A stretch of DNA of 64,000 bases. Source: Desulfonema magnum. Lineage in GTDB: Bacteria > Desulfobacterota > Desulfobacteria > Desulfobacterales > 4be13. A program made the translations under genes and the position numbers. A model generated the notes under the pieces. That model made no database searches. It was not told the DNA's origin and was given only the letters and a program-made list of their open reading frames with translations. Shown piece by piece: positions 24,941 through 35,100 of the stretch; within the stretch, counting starts at the first letter, position 1, and every line of letters begins with the position of its first letter. Where the stretch lies: assembly GCF_017377395.1 (NCBI RefSeq), contig NZ_CP061800.1, forward strand, positions 1,674,001-1,738,000, written 5' to 3'.

Positions 24941-25693
24941 ATGATGAAAAATAATAAAATCTGGTATGTTGAAATGTTAAGGGTCACTGCCTTCTCAGCA
25001 GATACTTCGGTTATTGAAACTGAATGGTGGGAAAAGCTTATGCCGAAGGAACCACCAGAGAAGAGACTTTCTCGTCCAAAAGAAAAAATTTACAGAGATG
25101 AAGGGGCATTTGAGAAGGGAAAATTAATATTAAATATTACTGTCCCCAGAACGGATTGGCTATATACTGCTGCTGACCTTAATAAGGACAAAGAACTGCC
25201 CATTATTGATCAGTTCAATAAAATTGGAAATAATTTCTATAAATTAATAAAGGACTGGTTAAGAATTTGTACGCCTGTAAATCGGCTGGCTTTTGGGGCA
25301 ATTTTATTACAACCCGTTGAAAACAAGGAAGAGGGATACAACAGGATGTCACAGTATCTGACTCACATTCAGCTAGATCCGGTCAGTTCTTCAGATTTTT
25401 TATATCAGATAAATCGTCCTCGCCAGTCTGATTATGTTGATCACCTGTCTGTAAATCGCCTTTCCAAGTGGTCAGTAGTAACACTTCGAACTCTTCATTT
25501 TCAATTAGATTCTAATGATAGAACAGCGTCCTCTGTGTCTTCTTATAATGGCTCAAGTGCATGCAGATTGGAAATAGATATTAATACCTCACAGGAATTC
25601 TCAGGTGAATTCTCAGAGGAAGAACTCTTAAAACTTTTCGATGAATTAATAGCTTTAGCCAATGAAATTTCTGTTTATGGTGACATAAAATGA
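24941..25693 (+). CDS. Unrecognised 250-aa protein, gene 1 of a three-gene operon
   Basis: I do not recognise the family. The protein is soluble with a mixed alpha/beta look. Notable segments are IWYVEMLRVTAFSADTSVIE, GKLILNITVPRTDWLY, CTPVNRLAFGAILLQP and a C-terminal block CRLEIDINTSQEF then LFDELIALANEI. The last part loosely recalls scattered TIGR04255-like proteins, without confidence. GGAGTTAAATT precedes the ATG. The stop overlaps the next start (ATGA), so the two are translationally coupled. Confidence 0.7.
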   Translation: MMKNNKIWYVEMLRVTAFSADTSVIETEWWEKLMPKEPPEKRLSRPKEKIYRDEGAFEKGKLILNITVPRTDWLYTAADLNKDKELPIIDQFNKIGNNFYKLIKDWLRICTPVNRLAFGAILLQPVENKEEGYNRMSQYLTHIQLDPVSSSDFLYQINRPRQSDYVDHLSVNRLSKWSVVTLRTLHFQLDSNDRTASSVSSYNGSSACRLEIDINTSQEFSGEFSEEELLKLFDELIALANEISVYGDIK

Positions 25694-26388
25694 ATTTTGA
25701 CACAGAAACCAATATTAAGCCATTTCGGGAAAGTGAGATTGTTGCAATCGTATCTTGTAAAACCTTGATGAATCAATTTGACACAGAATTGAAAGAAGAA
25801 CTTATATATGATTTCTCTTCGCATACAGATAATCCTCAAATTTATCAGTCTCTCAGAGATATTAAAGAGTTAAATAGTCCTGCAAAGCTAATGATGAATC
25901 TCGTTCAGTTCCCCGAATATCAGGACACCGGATCTCATTCATCACTACCTGTGCAGGATTGTCAAGAGTTATATTTTAGGGAATTTTACTTTTCGGAAAT
26001 AGCAAATTTCTCCGCTATAACAAGTAACGAAAAGTTAATTGATGAGAACTTAATTTTAGAACAGGCAAAAAATTTGACCGAAGCCAATCGTATTTCCGAA
26101 GCACGTAAACTATTGTCAAAAATACAACCCGGGATTTCAAGAAAATTAGACAATTGGCGAAGAGTATTAGCTGAACCAAAAGTGAAAATAGAAAAGTCTG
26201 CAACAGGCGGGAGTGTCAAAGAAGATGCTTTATGGCTTAAAAATAATTCTTCTAAATATAAGGGAAAATGGGTAGCATTAAAGCAAGGTTCTTTACTCGG
26301 CAGTCATGAAAGTCGTGTAAAACTTCATTTCTCTCTGAAAGAATCCGGTAAACTGATTGGTACGACATTTTTTCGCGTTGAAAATTAA
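25690..26388 (+). CDS. Unrecognised 232-aa protein with DUF5678-like end, gene 2
   Basis: The first 150 residues are unrecognised (NIKPFRESEIVAIVSCKTLM). The segment ILEQAKNLTEANRISEARKL is helical. The last 60 residues, WLKNNSSKYKGKWVALKQGS with LLGSH and TTFFRVEN, resemble the DUF5678 pattern (Y-x-G-x-W-V-A-L-x-x-G). Genes 2 and 3 are three bases apart and gene 1 overlaps gene 2, so the trio is one operon. Function is unknown. Confidence 0.65.
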   Translation: MNFDTETNIKPFRESEIVAIVSCKTLMNQFDTELKEELIYDFSSHTDNPQIYQSLRDIKELNSPAKLMMNLVQFPEYQDTGSHSSLPVQDCQELYFREFYFSEIANFSAITSNEKLIDENLILEQAKNLTEANRISEARKLLSKIQPGISRKLDNWRRVLAEPKVKIEKSATGGSVKEDALWLKNNSSKYKGKWVALKQGSLLGSHESRVKLHFSLKESGKLIGTTFFRVEN

Positions 26389-26391
26389 AAA

Positions 26392-26871
26392 ATGAAACAA
26401 TTGTTAATACAAAATAAGAAAAACAATCAGGTATGGAATAGTGGTTGTGCATCGTTTTTAGTGGGTCATAAGATAGGCTCATATCCTCTTTCAGTTGCTG
26501 TAAAATGTCGGATAGGAAGCTTGGAGGGGGCAGAAGATTACGCACTTTTGGATACCGGGGCTTCGTGGTCAGTGATCGGAGGAGACATTGCTGCGATTAT
26601 AGAAGAAGAGATTGGTGAGCCAATTCAATCTTTCCCGATAAGTACCAGACTGGGTAAAATTTCAGACTCATTACATCGTATAGATATTAGTCTGTTAGCG
26701 GAGCAGAATTCTGGTCATGATCTCACTGTTGACAGCACTGTCTTTGTTTCACAAGAATGGGACGGGCCAATAGTTCTTGGTTATAATGGTTTTTTAGAAA
26801 GGATACGTTTTGCTCTTGATTCCGGCATATTTCCTGGTGAAGAGCTTTTTTATTTTGGTAAGAGCGGATGA
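26392..26871 (+). CDS. Retropepsin-like aspartic protease, gene 3
   Basis: A 159-residue protein with a retroviral-type aspartyl protease signature: YALLDTGASWSVIGGDIA carries the catalytic D-T-G-A, and VLGYNGFLERIRFALDSG matches the second hydrophobic-Gly half. Such single-domain retropepsins act as dimers. Substrates of bacterial ones are mostly unknown. There is no signal peptide, so it probably acts in the cytoplasm. It is the last gene of the trio; a hairpin repeat (26896-26993) follows. Confidence 0.75.
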   Translation: MKQLLIQNKKNNQVWNSGCASFLVGHKIGSYPLSVAVKCRIGSLEGAEDYALLDTGASWSVIGGDIAAIIEEEIGEPIQSFPISTRLGKISDSLHRIDISLLAEQNSGHDLTVDSTVFVSQEWDGPIVLGYNGFLERIRFALDSGIFPGEELFYFGKSG

Positions 26872-26895
26872 TTCAGGAAAAAAAAATAAAGATAT

Positions 26896-26993
26896 TCTTA
26901 TTACTCGATGTTCAAGTTTTTTCTGTCATTCCGTTCGGCGTGAGATCAGTCGAACGGAATGACAGAAAAAAATTTGATTATCGAGTATAAAAA
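26896..26993. repeat. Palindromic element with TTGATTATCGAGTA end, copy 1
   Basis: TTACTCGATGTTCAAG and TTTGATTATCGAGTA form outer arms, and TTTTTTCTGTCATTCCGTTC pairs with the complementary GAACGGAATGACAGAAAAAA-type arm inside. A larger relative with the same outer ends lies at 49844-49993. Possible terminator for the retropepsin operon on either strand. Confidence 0.65.
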
Positions 26994-27068
26994 ATAATAA
27001 ATTATAAAAAAATTCTCTAAATTATTACAGAATTTTAAAACAAGAACAACATTCAGAAGGTATAAAAA

Positions 27069-27467
27069 ATGCCTGTAAAAAATTTGTGGGGAGAATTGCC
27101 CCAGGCAGGTGAAATCCGTACACCTTATATGATTCTTCGTGAACAAGCAGAGCTTCTCGGAGAGATGACAGGAGATATTCTGCAGGGGCGTGTCCGAAAA
27201 ATACAAGATGAAAATTCAAAATCTTTTACTTATTTTTTTGATATTTTAGCCCCTGCCCTTGATAATTATGTCTTCAGGATTCTCATGATTCGTTATGAAA
27301 TAACATTGTATCCTGTGACGCTTAAAGATTTTGTAAATGATATGAGCGACGAATGCAACACAGAAGGAGAGTTTACCGAACTGTTGGAAAAAGTTCTTTC
27401 TTCAGATGAAACAAAAAGAGTGGTTTCAGGACTTCTCTCCCAGATCAGGGCGGAATCCGAATTCTGA
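27069..27467 (+). CDS. Unrecognised 132-aa protein
   Basis: A small soluble helical protein (LWGELPQAGEIRTPYMILRE, then ILAPALDNYVFRILMIRYEI). No family is recognised. AGAAGG is placed eight bases before ATG 27069. It follows the retropepsin operon in the same direction, separated by the palindromic element, and may once have been its fourth gene. Confidence 0.6.
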   Translation: MPVKNLWGELPQAGEIRTPYMILREQAELLGEMTGDILQGRVRKIQDENSKSFTYFFDILAPALDNYVFRILMIRYEITLYPVTLKDFVNDMSDECNTEGEFTELLEKVLSSDETKRVVSGLLSQIRAESEF

Positions 27468-27551
27468 TTTTTTATCATAAACAGTCTCAGACGCGGACTG
27501 TCCGAAGTTTGCGAAAATTCGGAGGTCTGTCATACAGAAAGCAAAACATAA

Positions 27552-28808
27552 ATGGATAAAATTGTCATAGAGGGAGGTTCTGTTCTTAAAGGAGAAGTAA
27601 AGATCAGCGGCGCGAAAAATGCGGCCCTGCCCATACTTGTCTCTTCTCTCCTTGCAGACGGATGGAACACCTATCACAATGTCCCGAATCTTAAAGATAT
27701 ACAAAGTATCAGACATCTGCTTTCGGATATCGGGGCAAAAACTGAAACCCATGGAAACACAGTTCGGATTGACGCGGGGGGCCTTTGCAAATCCGAGGCC
27801 CCTTATGATCTGGTACGGAAAATGCGGGCGTCGGTCCTGGTTCTGGGTCCTCTTCTTGCCAGACTTAAAAAGGCCAGGGTATCTCTGCCCGGGGGGTGCG
27901 CTATTGGCGCACGGCCCATTAATTTGCATCTGAAAGGACTTTCCCAGCTCGGAGCCAGTATTGAGCTGAAGCATGGGTATGTTGAAGCCACTGCGGATCG
28001 TCTCAGGGGAAATGACATCTATTTTGATGTGCCGACAGTGACCGGCACTGAAAATCTGATGATGGCCGCTGTGCTGGCCGAAGGTGTCACGGTGTTTCGT
28101 AATGCGGCACGCGAACCTGAGGTGATCGCGCTTGCCGATGTCCTGAATAAAATGGGCGCGGACATACAGGGGGCCGGTAATTCAGTCATCACCATAAACG
28201 GCGTGCCGTCGCTGCATCCTGTAACGGTTTCCATCATACCTGACCGGATTGAAGCGGGAACATTTATGATTGCGTCCGCACTGACCCGGGGGGATGTGAC
28301 GATTTCGGATTGTGAACCGAATCATATGAGAAGCCTTATAAACAAGCTGAAGCTCACCGGTACAGACATCGAAGTTGAGGAGAAAAGCATACGGGTACGA
28401 GGAACAGACAGAATTGAGAGTGTGGATGTGAAAACTCTGCCTTATCCGGGATTTCCCACTGATATGCAGGCACAGTTCATGGTTCTCATGTCTGTGGCAA
28501 AGGGTCTCAGCATTATTTCCGAAACCATATTTGAGAACCGTTTTATCCATGTCAGCGAATTAAAACGGATTGGCGCGGATATTATCATATCCGGTAATTC
28601 AGCCGTCATAAAAGGGGTTCCCATGCTGTCCGGTGCGCCTGTGATGGCCACGGATCTCAGAGCAAGTGCGTCTCTGATTCTGGCCGGGCTTGTGGCCCAG
28701 GGTAAAACCGAAGTCAGACGGGTGTATCATCTGGATCGCGGGTATGAGGCCATTGAAAAAAAGTTTGCCCGGCTTGGGGCCTCGATCCGTCGGGTCTCTG
28801 CGGAATGA
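27552..28808 (+). CDS. murA: UDP-N-acetylglucosamine 1-carboxyvinyltransferase
   Basis: MurA, 418 aa, full length, catalyses the first committed step of peptidoglycan synthesis: enolpyruvyl transfer from PEP to UDP-GlcNAc in the cytoplasm. Visible are [12 protein letters not shown] at the start with the substrate-binding Lys22-Asn23, Cys116 in [10 protein letters not shown] (fosfomycin target), and the closing [12 protein letters not shown]. Weak ribosome site (the ATG follows AGCAAAACATAA). It stands alone between an orphan gene and comEC. Confidence 0.96.
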   Translation: MDKIVIEGGSVLKGEVKISGAKNAALPILVSSLLADGWNTYHNVPNLKDIQSIRHLLSDIGAKTETHGNTVRIDAGGLCKSEAPYDLVRKMRASVLVLGPLLARLKKARVSLPGGCAIGARPINLHLKGLSQLGASIELKHGYVEATADRLRGNDIYFDVPTVTGTENLMMAAVLAEGVTVFRNAAREPEVIALADVLNKMGADIQGAGNSVITINGVPSLHPVTVSIIPDRIEAGTFMIASALTRGDVTISDCEPNHMRSLINKLKLTGTDIEVEEKSIRVRGTDRIESVDVKTLPYPGFPTDMQAQFMVLMSVAKGLSIISETIFENRFIHVSELKRIGADIIISGNSAVIKGVPMLSGAPVMATDLRASASLILAGLVAQGKTEVRRVYHLDRGYEAIEKKFARLGASIRRVSAE

Positions 28809-29088
28809 AAAACAAATAACAGCACGGATGTTCAGGAACAAATCGCCTGATGCTTTTCTTTCGCTACAGGGATTCGTCCGGGGAAAAAATCCGGGTTTCT
28901 CCCATTTTCCGAACATATGGCGGAGGGTTAAGGAACCCGGCTTTTCGGGCCTGGGAACATTTCGTCCGGGAAAAAATCCGGGTTTCTCCCATTTCCCGCA
29001 CACACGGCGGACGGGCTTTGCCGGTCCGATATGATGAATGCTTTCTGTATTTATAATGGAAAGAATGACAACTGATAAATAATCAACA
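28809..29088. repeat. AAACCCGGATTTTTT/AACCCGGC hairpin elements, copy 2
   Basis: Between murA and comEC are several arms of the AAACCCGG family: GAAAAAATCCGGGTTTCTCC appears twice (near 28877 and 28973) around GGAACCCGGCTTTTCGGG. They can form alternative hairpins. No gene is seen. Confidence 0.55.
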
Positions 29089-31515
29089 ATGGATAAATTT
29101 CGTCCCCGTCCTGTGATTTATCTTCTGCTTGCCCTGATAGTTGGCATCCTTTCCGGATCTGCCTTTCCAGACCACAGAATTCTGACCGGGTTCGTTATTT
29201 TGATATGTGTCAGTTTTATTGTTCGCTGGCTCATACAGAAAAAACCTGCTTTTCTTTGGCTCGTCCTCTTCTGTTTTGCTTGGGGATATTTTTCCGTACA
29301 ACCCTTTGCATCTCCCCGGTTTCCCCCCAATCATGTCATAAATTTTACTGACAAATATAAGTGGTTAATTATAGGTGTTATTGATGAGAAACCCATAAAA
29401 TCCGAAAACCGGCTGAAATTTAATTTAGAAGTTGAAACCCTTGGCAGCAACCGTACACCTGTTACGGGAAAAATTCGTGTCAGCACATCGGGGAATGTAC
29501 CTGAGCTTTCCAGAGGGGACAAAATTTCTTTTGTCGCCATGGTCAAATCCATCAGAAATTTTGGCAATCCCGGAGGATTTGACTATGAGAGATACATGGC
29601 TTTCAAACGCGTCTGGGCAACAGCTTATGTTCATGAAAGCTACGGGATTGATATATTAGAAAAAGGTCCGGAAAAAGGAAGGTTGGAAGATTTCCGGGGC
29701 AAAATTTCCGCGCTGATAGATGAAACAAAGCCAGGAAAGCACATCGGCATTCTGAAAGCCATGATCATAGGAGATAAAGGCGAAATCTCACAATCTCTCA
29801 GGGAGGATTTCAGCCGGGCGGGGATTGCTCATCTTCTTGCCATTTCAGGGCTTCACATCGGCATTATTGCAGGGCTTGCATTTATTTTTTTCCAATGGCT
29901 GCTTTCCTATTTTCAGTTCTCCTTTTGGGACGGATGGCCCATAAAAGGCGCGGCGTTTTTTTCCCTGTTCCCAATACTTGCATATGGCTTTCTTGCTGAT
30001 ATGTCCGCTTCGGGCGCGACCCAGAGAGCTGTCATTATGACTGTGGTTTATCTGGTGGCAATCCTGATTGAAAATAAGCATGATCCCATAAACACGTTGG
30101 GGATCGCGGCCATGGTTATCCTTATCGCTGACACGCCTTCTCTGTTCTCAGTTTCTTTTCAGCTATCATTTTCAGCTGTTCTTTCAATTATATATGGACA
30201 GTCTAAAATACCGAAGGACTGCCGGGGAGGGAAACTGTTTTCCGCTTTCCTGGTTTCGCTTTTTACTATTATCGGCACGTTACCCTTTATCATGCTCTAC
30301 TACCAGAATGTCACACTGGTGGGTCTTTTTGCGAATTTTGTTTTTGTTCCTGTTATCGGATTTGTTGTCATCCCCTTAGGGCTGCTTTCTGTTTTATTAT
30401 ATTTGTTCAGCGCCCAGGCAGCATCGGTCTGTATTCATATCAGCGCATTTGTGCTGAAAAACACCCTTGAAATAGTAACGCCCACTTATTTTGAGATATT
30501 TGCTTTTTATATATTGGCATGGGCAATTCTGAACAGAATAAGCATCCGGCCGGAGGCGTCTGATGAAAAAAACAGATTTGCACGGAAACGGGCAACATCG
30601 ATTGCTGCCATCCTCATATTTGTTTTCATTGGCGATGCGTATTACTGGCTGAATCAGAGGTTTTGGCATGATGATCTGAGGGTGACGGTGATTGATGTGG
30701 GTCAGGGAAGTTCCGCCCTTGTGGAAACTCCGGGCGGCGAATGTTTTCTTTTTGACGGAGGCGGTTTTCCTGAAGGTTCGGTTTTTGATGTGGGAGAAAG
30801 AATCCTTGCTCCTCTTTTATTAAAAAAAAGAATCAAGACAATTGATACCATAGTGCTTTCCCATTCTGACAGCGACCATCTGAACGGGCTTTTATACATT
30901 GTAGACCATTTCAACGTCAGAAGCGTTTGGAAGAATAATAATGAATGCGATGAAACGAACTACTTCAGATTTCTGGAACTTATCCAGGAGAACGGAATTT
31001 ATACTCCTGAATTCAAAGATATCATTGGTGAACACGAGATAAAACGCGGATGTGCGGTGGTACTTTATCCGCCAGAGGATTTTATTGAAAAGCAGGAAAA
31101 AGAGCCGTGGCGAAAAAAACCTAACAATACTTCAGTTGTTGTAAAAGTGACTTTTGAATCGGTGTCATTTCTGTTTCCCGGAGATATTGAGGCTGAAGCG
31201 GAGCAGGAGCTTGTTGAGATGGCAGGAGACAAATTAAAAAGCACTGTCCTTGTTGCACCGCATCACGGCAGCAAAACTTCAAGCACCGACGCGTTTCTTG
31301 ATGCAGTGAATCCTGAGTATGTTATCGTGTCCGCAGGATGGAATAACAGGTTTCATCTTCCGCATCCTTCGGTGATAAAGAAGTATGAGGAACGAGGATA
31401 CCAGATTTTCCGCACTGATGAGAGCGGGGCAATAAGTGTCTCAACAGATGGAGAGCGGGTTGTGATTGAGCCGTATTATCAAAAGGTTGAAAATCTGCCT
31501 GATTCGCCCCTCTGA
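29089..31515 (+). CDS. comEC: ComEC/Rec2 DNA-uptake channel
   Basis: An 808-residue inner-membrane protein that passes single-stranded DNA into the cytoplasm during natural transformation. Order: N-terminal helices and DUF4131/OB-like part (1-230), Competence domain (about 235-480, with HLLAISGLHIGIIAG), then a metallo-beta-lactamase domain (about 540-790) with VIDVGQGSSALVET, FDGGG, LSHSDSDHLNG and APHHGSKTSS. All three canonical domains are present, so it looks functional. No pilin or ComEA genes are near. Ribosome site is weak. Confidence 0.93.
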   Translation: MDKFRPRPVIYLLLALIVGILSGSAFPDHRILTGFVILICVSFIVRWLIQKKPAFLWLVLFCFAWGYFSVQPFASPRFPPNHVINFTDKYKWLIIGVIDEKPIKSENRLKFNLEVETLGSNRTPVTGKIRVSTSGNVPELSRGDKISFVAMVKSIRNFGNPGGFDYERYMAFKRVWATAYVHESYGIDILEKGPEKGRLEDFRGKISALIDETKPGKHIGILKAMIIGDKGEISQSLREDFSRAGIAHLLAISGLHIGIIAGLAFIFFQWLLSYFQFSFWDGWPIKGAAFFSLFPILAYGFLADMSASGATQRAVIMTVVYLVAILIENKHDPINTLGIAAMVILIADTPSLFSVSFQLSFSAVLSIIYGQSKIPKDCRGGKLFSAFLVSLFTIIGTLPFIMLYYQNVTLVGLFANFVFVPVIGFVVIPLGLLSVLLYLFSAQAASVCIHISAFVLKNTLEIVTPTYFEIFAFYILAWAILNRISIRPEASDEKNRFARKRATSIAAILIFVFIGDAYYWLNQRFWHDDLRVTVIDVGQGSSALVETPGGECFLFDGGGFPEGSVFDVGERILAPLLLKKRIKTIDTIVLSHSDSDHLNGLLYIVDHFNVRSVWKNNNECDETNYFRFLELIQENGIYTPEFKDIIGEHEIKRGCAVVLYPPEDFIEKQEKEPWRKKPNNTSVVVKVTFESVSFLFPGDIEAEAEQELVEMAGDKLKSTVLVAPHHGSKTSSTDAFLDAVNPEYVIVSAGWNNRFHLPHPSVIKKYEERGYQIFRTDESGAISVSTDGERVVIEPYYQKVENLPDSPL

Positions 31516-31571
31516 ACCACGGATGAAAGAGATGACACGGATTTCACAGATTAATCCGTGAAATCCGTGTC

Positions 31572-31738
31572 ATCGCCGATCTGGGTGCGGAGCGGCTGAT
31601 AAATGCTGAAAAAAGCCTTAAAAAATTGTTGTCGAAGTGAAAAGCTTTGTGGGACGTTCCGCTGTTCGGGATTTGCAACGGGCCGCGGGACAATATCTCA
31701 TTTATCTGCGTATGCTCCGGAAAGCCGGCATCGCCTAA
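31572..31738 (+). pseudogene. XisH-type nuclease relic
   Basis: IADLGAERLINAEKSLKK, then with a one-base shift KIVVEVKSFVGRSAVRDLQR and AAGQYLIYLRML, followed by a stop. The pattern DLGAERLI...KIAVEVKSF matches the PD-(D/E)XK core (E-x-K) of XisH, a fdxN-element excision accessory family. Start, end and frame are lost. Confidence 0.65.
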
Positions 31739-31796
31739 TTTATCCTTACCGAAGCGTCTCCGAGAATCCAAAATGAAATTTTTGTCCTGTACTTAG

Positions 31797-31976
31797 GAAA
31801 TAGAGATATCCGTGCTGTCCGGCCAGTGCCCGGACAGAAGCATCGCCGATGAGGAGACCCTGAGGAGAGAAATCTCCGCCTGGGAAAAGGAGCGGAACGA
31901 GAAATCCGAAAAAATCACATGGCGTTTCACTAACGCGGATGCCCGGGTCAAACTGAAGCGGCTCTACCCCTCATAA
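31797..31976 (+). pseudogene. C-terminal relic of an IS630-family transposase
   Basis: A 59-codon frame ends in WRFTNADARVKLKRLYPS and stop, with EISVLSGQCPDRSIADEETL and AWEKERNE before. This matches the end of IS630-type transposases (W-x-F-T-x-x-D-A-R-x-K-L-x-x-LYP). The rest of the element is missing. Confidence 0.75.
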
Positions 31977-31992
31977 TTTATTTGGTCGGACA

Positions 31993-32067
31993 CTACAAGG
32001 ATTTCGTATAAGAAAAGGATTTATAATCCCCTTCTTATAATCCTCTTCTTATATGAAATCCTTGTAG
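31993..32067. repeat. Interspersed palindrome, CTACAAGGATTT family, copy 2
   Basis: The outer arms CTACAAGGATTTCGTATAAG and its near complement ending CCTTGTAG match copy 1 at 308-386. Confidence 0.7.
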
Positions 32068-32113
32068 CGAAAAGTTGCAGGGGCAACCACAAGGTTGCCC
32101 CTGCGGGATTGAT

Positions 32114-35100
32114 TTAATGGGTTACGTTATCCGATCCGCCATCATCCACATTCAGTCTGATTTCCTGGCAAACCCTGTCCCTTAACTGAAATCCACCGAC
32201 TGCCGCCTCCTCATTGCACTCAAATTTGGTGAGCGACACGGCCGATGTGTTCCCGGATTTCCCGATTACGTCAAAGCTGAGGAACACGGTCTCACCGCTG
32301 CCGGTGAATGTCCTGTCGGCGGCAGAGATGACGAGCGTGGCCTCGCCGTCTTCTGTGCCGGTGAGCAGGGCGTATCCTTCGTATTCCAGTATGCCGCCTG
32401 CCAATGTCGCACCGGTGAGTTCAAGCACATCCGCATCATAAGTGAGTTTTATGTCAATGCCCTCAATGGCCATGTCCTGACTCAGCACAACCGGAATTGT
32501 CAGCACGGAACCCGGAACTGCCTCAGCTTCGCACCCGGAACGTGCCCGCCGCTTTGTTCTGACCGGTTCATCTGACCAGTTGCCTGTCACATCTCCGAGC
32601 CTGACAGCCATGAAATCCTGGCCTGTTTTGTCCGAATTCAGCGGAGAATAGGTTCTTTCGGAGGTGTAAGCAATTGGCGGCCAGTCATGGCAGATACCCG
32701 CCATCGTGGGCGTGTCCGGGGTCGGCACAAACACCCAATGGGTATCTTCTTCATTGAGATAATTAATTTTGCCTGCCACGTATCTCGCCACTCTCGAAGC
32801 ATCCAGCCCGGTGATTTCGCCGTCTCCGTTCACGTCGGCCGCAACCATCTGGTAGCAGTCAAATTCCACGTCAGAGAATCCCGCGGCGTATCGGGCAATC
32901 CTGGATGCGTCCACGCCTCCCAGACCGCCGAAATGGTCGTTTTTATACGCTGTGACAGTATAATCCGCAGGTTCACGGGAAACGGAAAAGCTGTATTCCC
33001 CCTCTGTTCCGGTGGTTACGGAATCGGATTTTGCGCCGTCAAGCTCCATGAGAACATTGGAAATGAGTGCATCATCACTGTAATAACGAACTGTCCCTGA
33101 AATTTCATAATATGGAGGACATTCCACAACCTCAACCGAACCAACTTCTGCGCTTATGTCAGACTCGTTGAGCTTTGCCCGTGCCAGTGTGAGTTCTGCT
33201 GTATCGCCCAATTCTCCGACAACATAAAACTCAAGATTCATAACGATTCCGCTGCCGGGAAAGAGGTCTCCGTTGGCAAAAACCGTGGCTGTTATCTCGC
33301 CTCCGTCTCTGACCTGGGAGGTGATTTCATAGCCTTTGCCTTCCAGCACGCTGCCTGATAATGTTGCTCCGGTGGCGACCAACACGTTTTCGTCAAACTT
33401 TACTTTCACATCAACGCCCTCAATGCCGATGTTTTCCACATTGCTCAACACAAGAGGTACGGAAACCGTGACACCGGAACAGACTTCGATTACACCGGGA
33501 TCCAAAGGAGGATTCGGATGGTCATTCGGATCATTCGGGTCGGTGAACATTTTGTATTCCTGAAAATCTGTCCAGCCGTCGTCATCCGTGTCCGTATTTG
33601 TCGGATCGGTTCCAAGAGAGTATTCCTGTGAATCTGTCAGGCCGTCATTGTCGTAGTCGCCTGTTCCGTCACTTGTGATGATGTCGCCAAAATATTTTTG
33701 TTCCCAGGCATCGGGCAGGCCGTCTCCGTCTGAATCACCTGTGTTCCATTTTATCTCTATATCATCTATCCAAACAGATGAGCCATTGCTTTGACCACTG
33801 TATCTGGTGTCTTCCGAATATCTCCATTCAAAAGTTTTAGCGCCGTCAGGAACCACAAAAGTAAGCGTATCGCTCCATACTCCAGTCCGCGATATGCCAG
33901 TTGCAGATCTGCCATCAATGGAAAACCTGAAATAATCATACTCACTTGCCGCAGAGTATTTAGCCCTGAAAGAAATAAGAACGGCATCTGTCGCATCAAG
34001 GGTCAGAGAGGAGGATTGATTAGCAAACATGTAAAGAGCTTTTGAAGATTCATAGCCACTATCGTCTATTGCCCACCCATCCTCAAATCCGAACTCTGGC
34101 GGAATTTCTGAACTTGATTCAAAATTATAGAATGCGCTGTCTGTCCATTCGATTTCTACGGGCACAGCATTTGTTTTTACTTCTCCGATTATCATATAAA
34201 CGCCAGTACCTTGATAGTTATCAAAAAAACCTGCTCTGAGAGAAGTTTTTTTCGCAGTATTCCATGCTTCGTCACTCAGTGTTCCAGCATCCCATCTTAT
34301 AACATTTCCACCGCTGATATCATAGTCATCTTCGGAAGTGACCATCACATAGGTTTTGTCAGAATTGACTTTAATTCTCGAATAATACCAGACATCACTT
34401 GATACTACAATTGAGCCTGACCAAGAGTGGTGAGTTGTAAACGGATAGGTCGTTACCACATCATGCAGACGAACCGCAAAACAGGCATAACGAGTGCTGT
34501 CCGGCTTCCATTTAATGAGAGTTTCAGAGTCCTTAAAGTTATATATCGTTTCACTATGGATAAATGTACCACATCCGCGGTAAGCTGAACCATAAATTTT
34601 AATCCCTTCCGCTGTTTCCTCCCAATTTCCACTGTTCAGCTTGTTCCAGTTATCGAAAGTCATAGGTATGGATGTGAAATCTCTGAGAGATTTATACGCA
34701 TTCAGCCTCCCATCCATCACAACTTTCTCATCCAATACAGAAACAGGATCAACGGAATACCGGAGTCTCTGTTTCACCTGCGAATATCTCATCTCTGGCT
34801 CCAAAGCCCAGACCAGAGCCGCCACACCAGAAACATGCGCCGCAGCCATGGAAGTTCCGTCTTTGTATTCGAAACCACCGCCGGGCATTGTGCTGTAAAT
34901 CTTCTCCCCCGGGGCAGCCAGATCAACCGAACCCGCCCCGTAGTTTGAGAAAACCGCCAGATCATCATTATGATCCGTTGCGGCAACGGAAATAATGTTG
35001 TCCAGATCATAACCGGACGGATAATGCGGGGCTGCGTCGTTGTCGCTCCCGGAATTTCCGGCTCCCGCAACCATCAGTTTTCCTCTCTGCTGTGCTTTGG

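Larger units (their letters stand above)
31516..32113. other. Relic-bearing intergenic region
   Basis: It holds a GACACGGATTTCACAG hairpin (31531-31574), an XisH relic, an IS630 transposase relic, the CTACAAGGATTT palindrome (31993-32067) and a GCAGGGGCAACC/GGTTGCCCCTGC hairpin (32077-32104) that may end the minus-strand subtilase transcript. No intact gene is seen. Confidence 0.6.
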
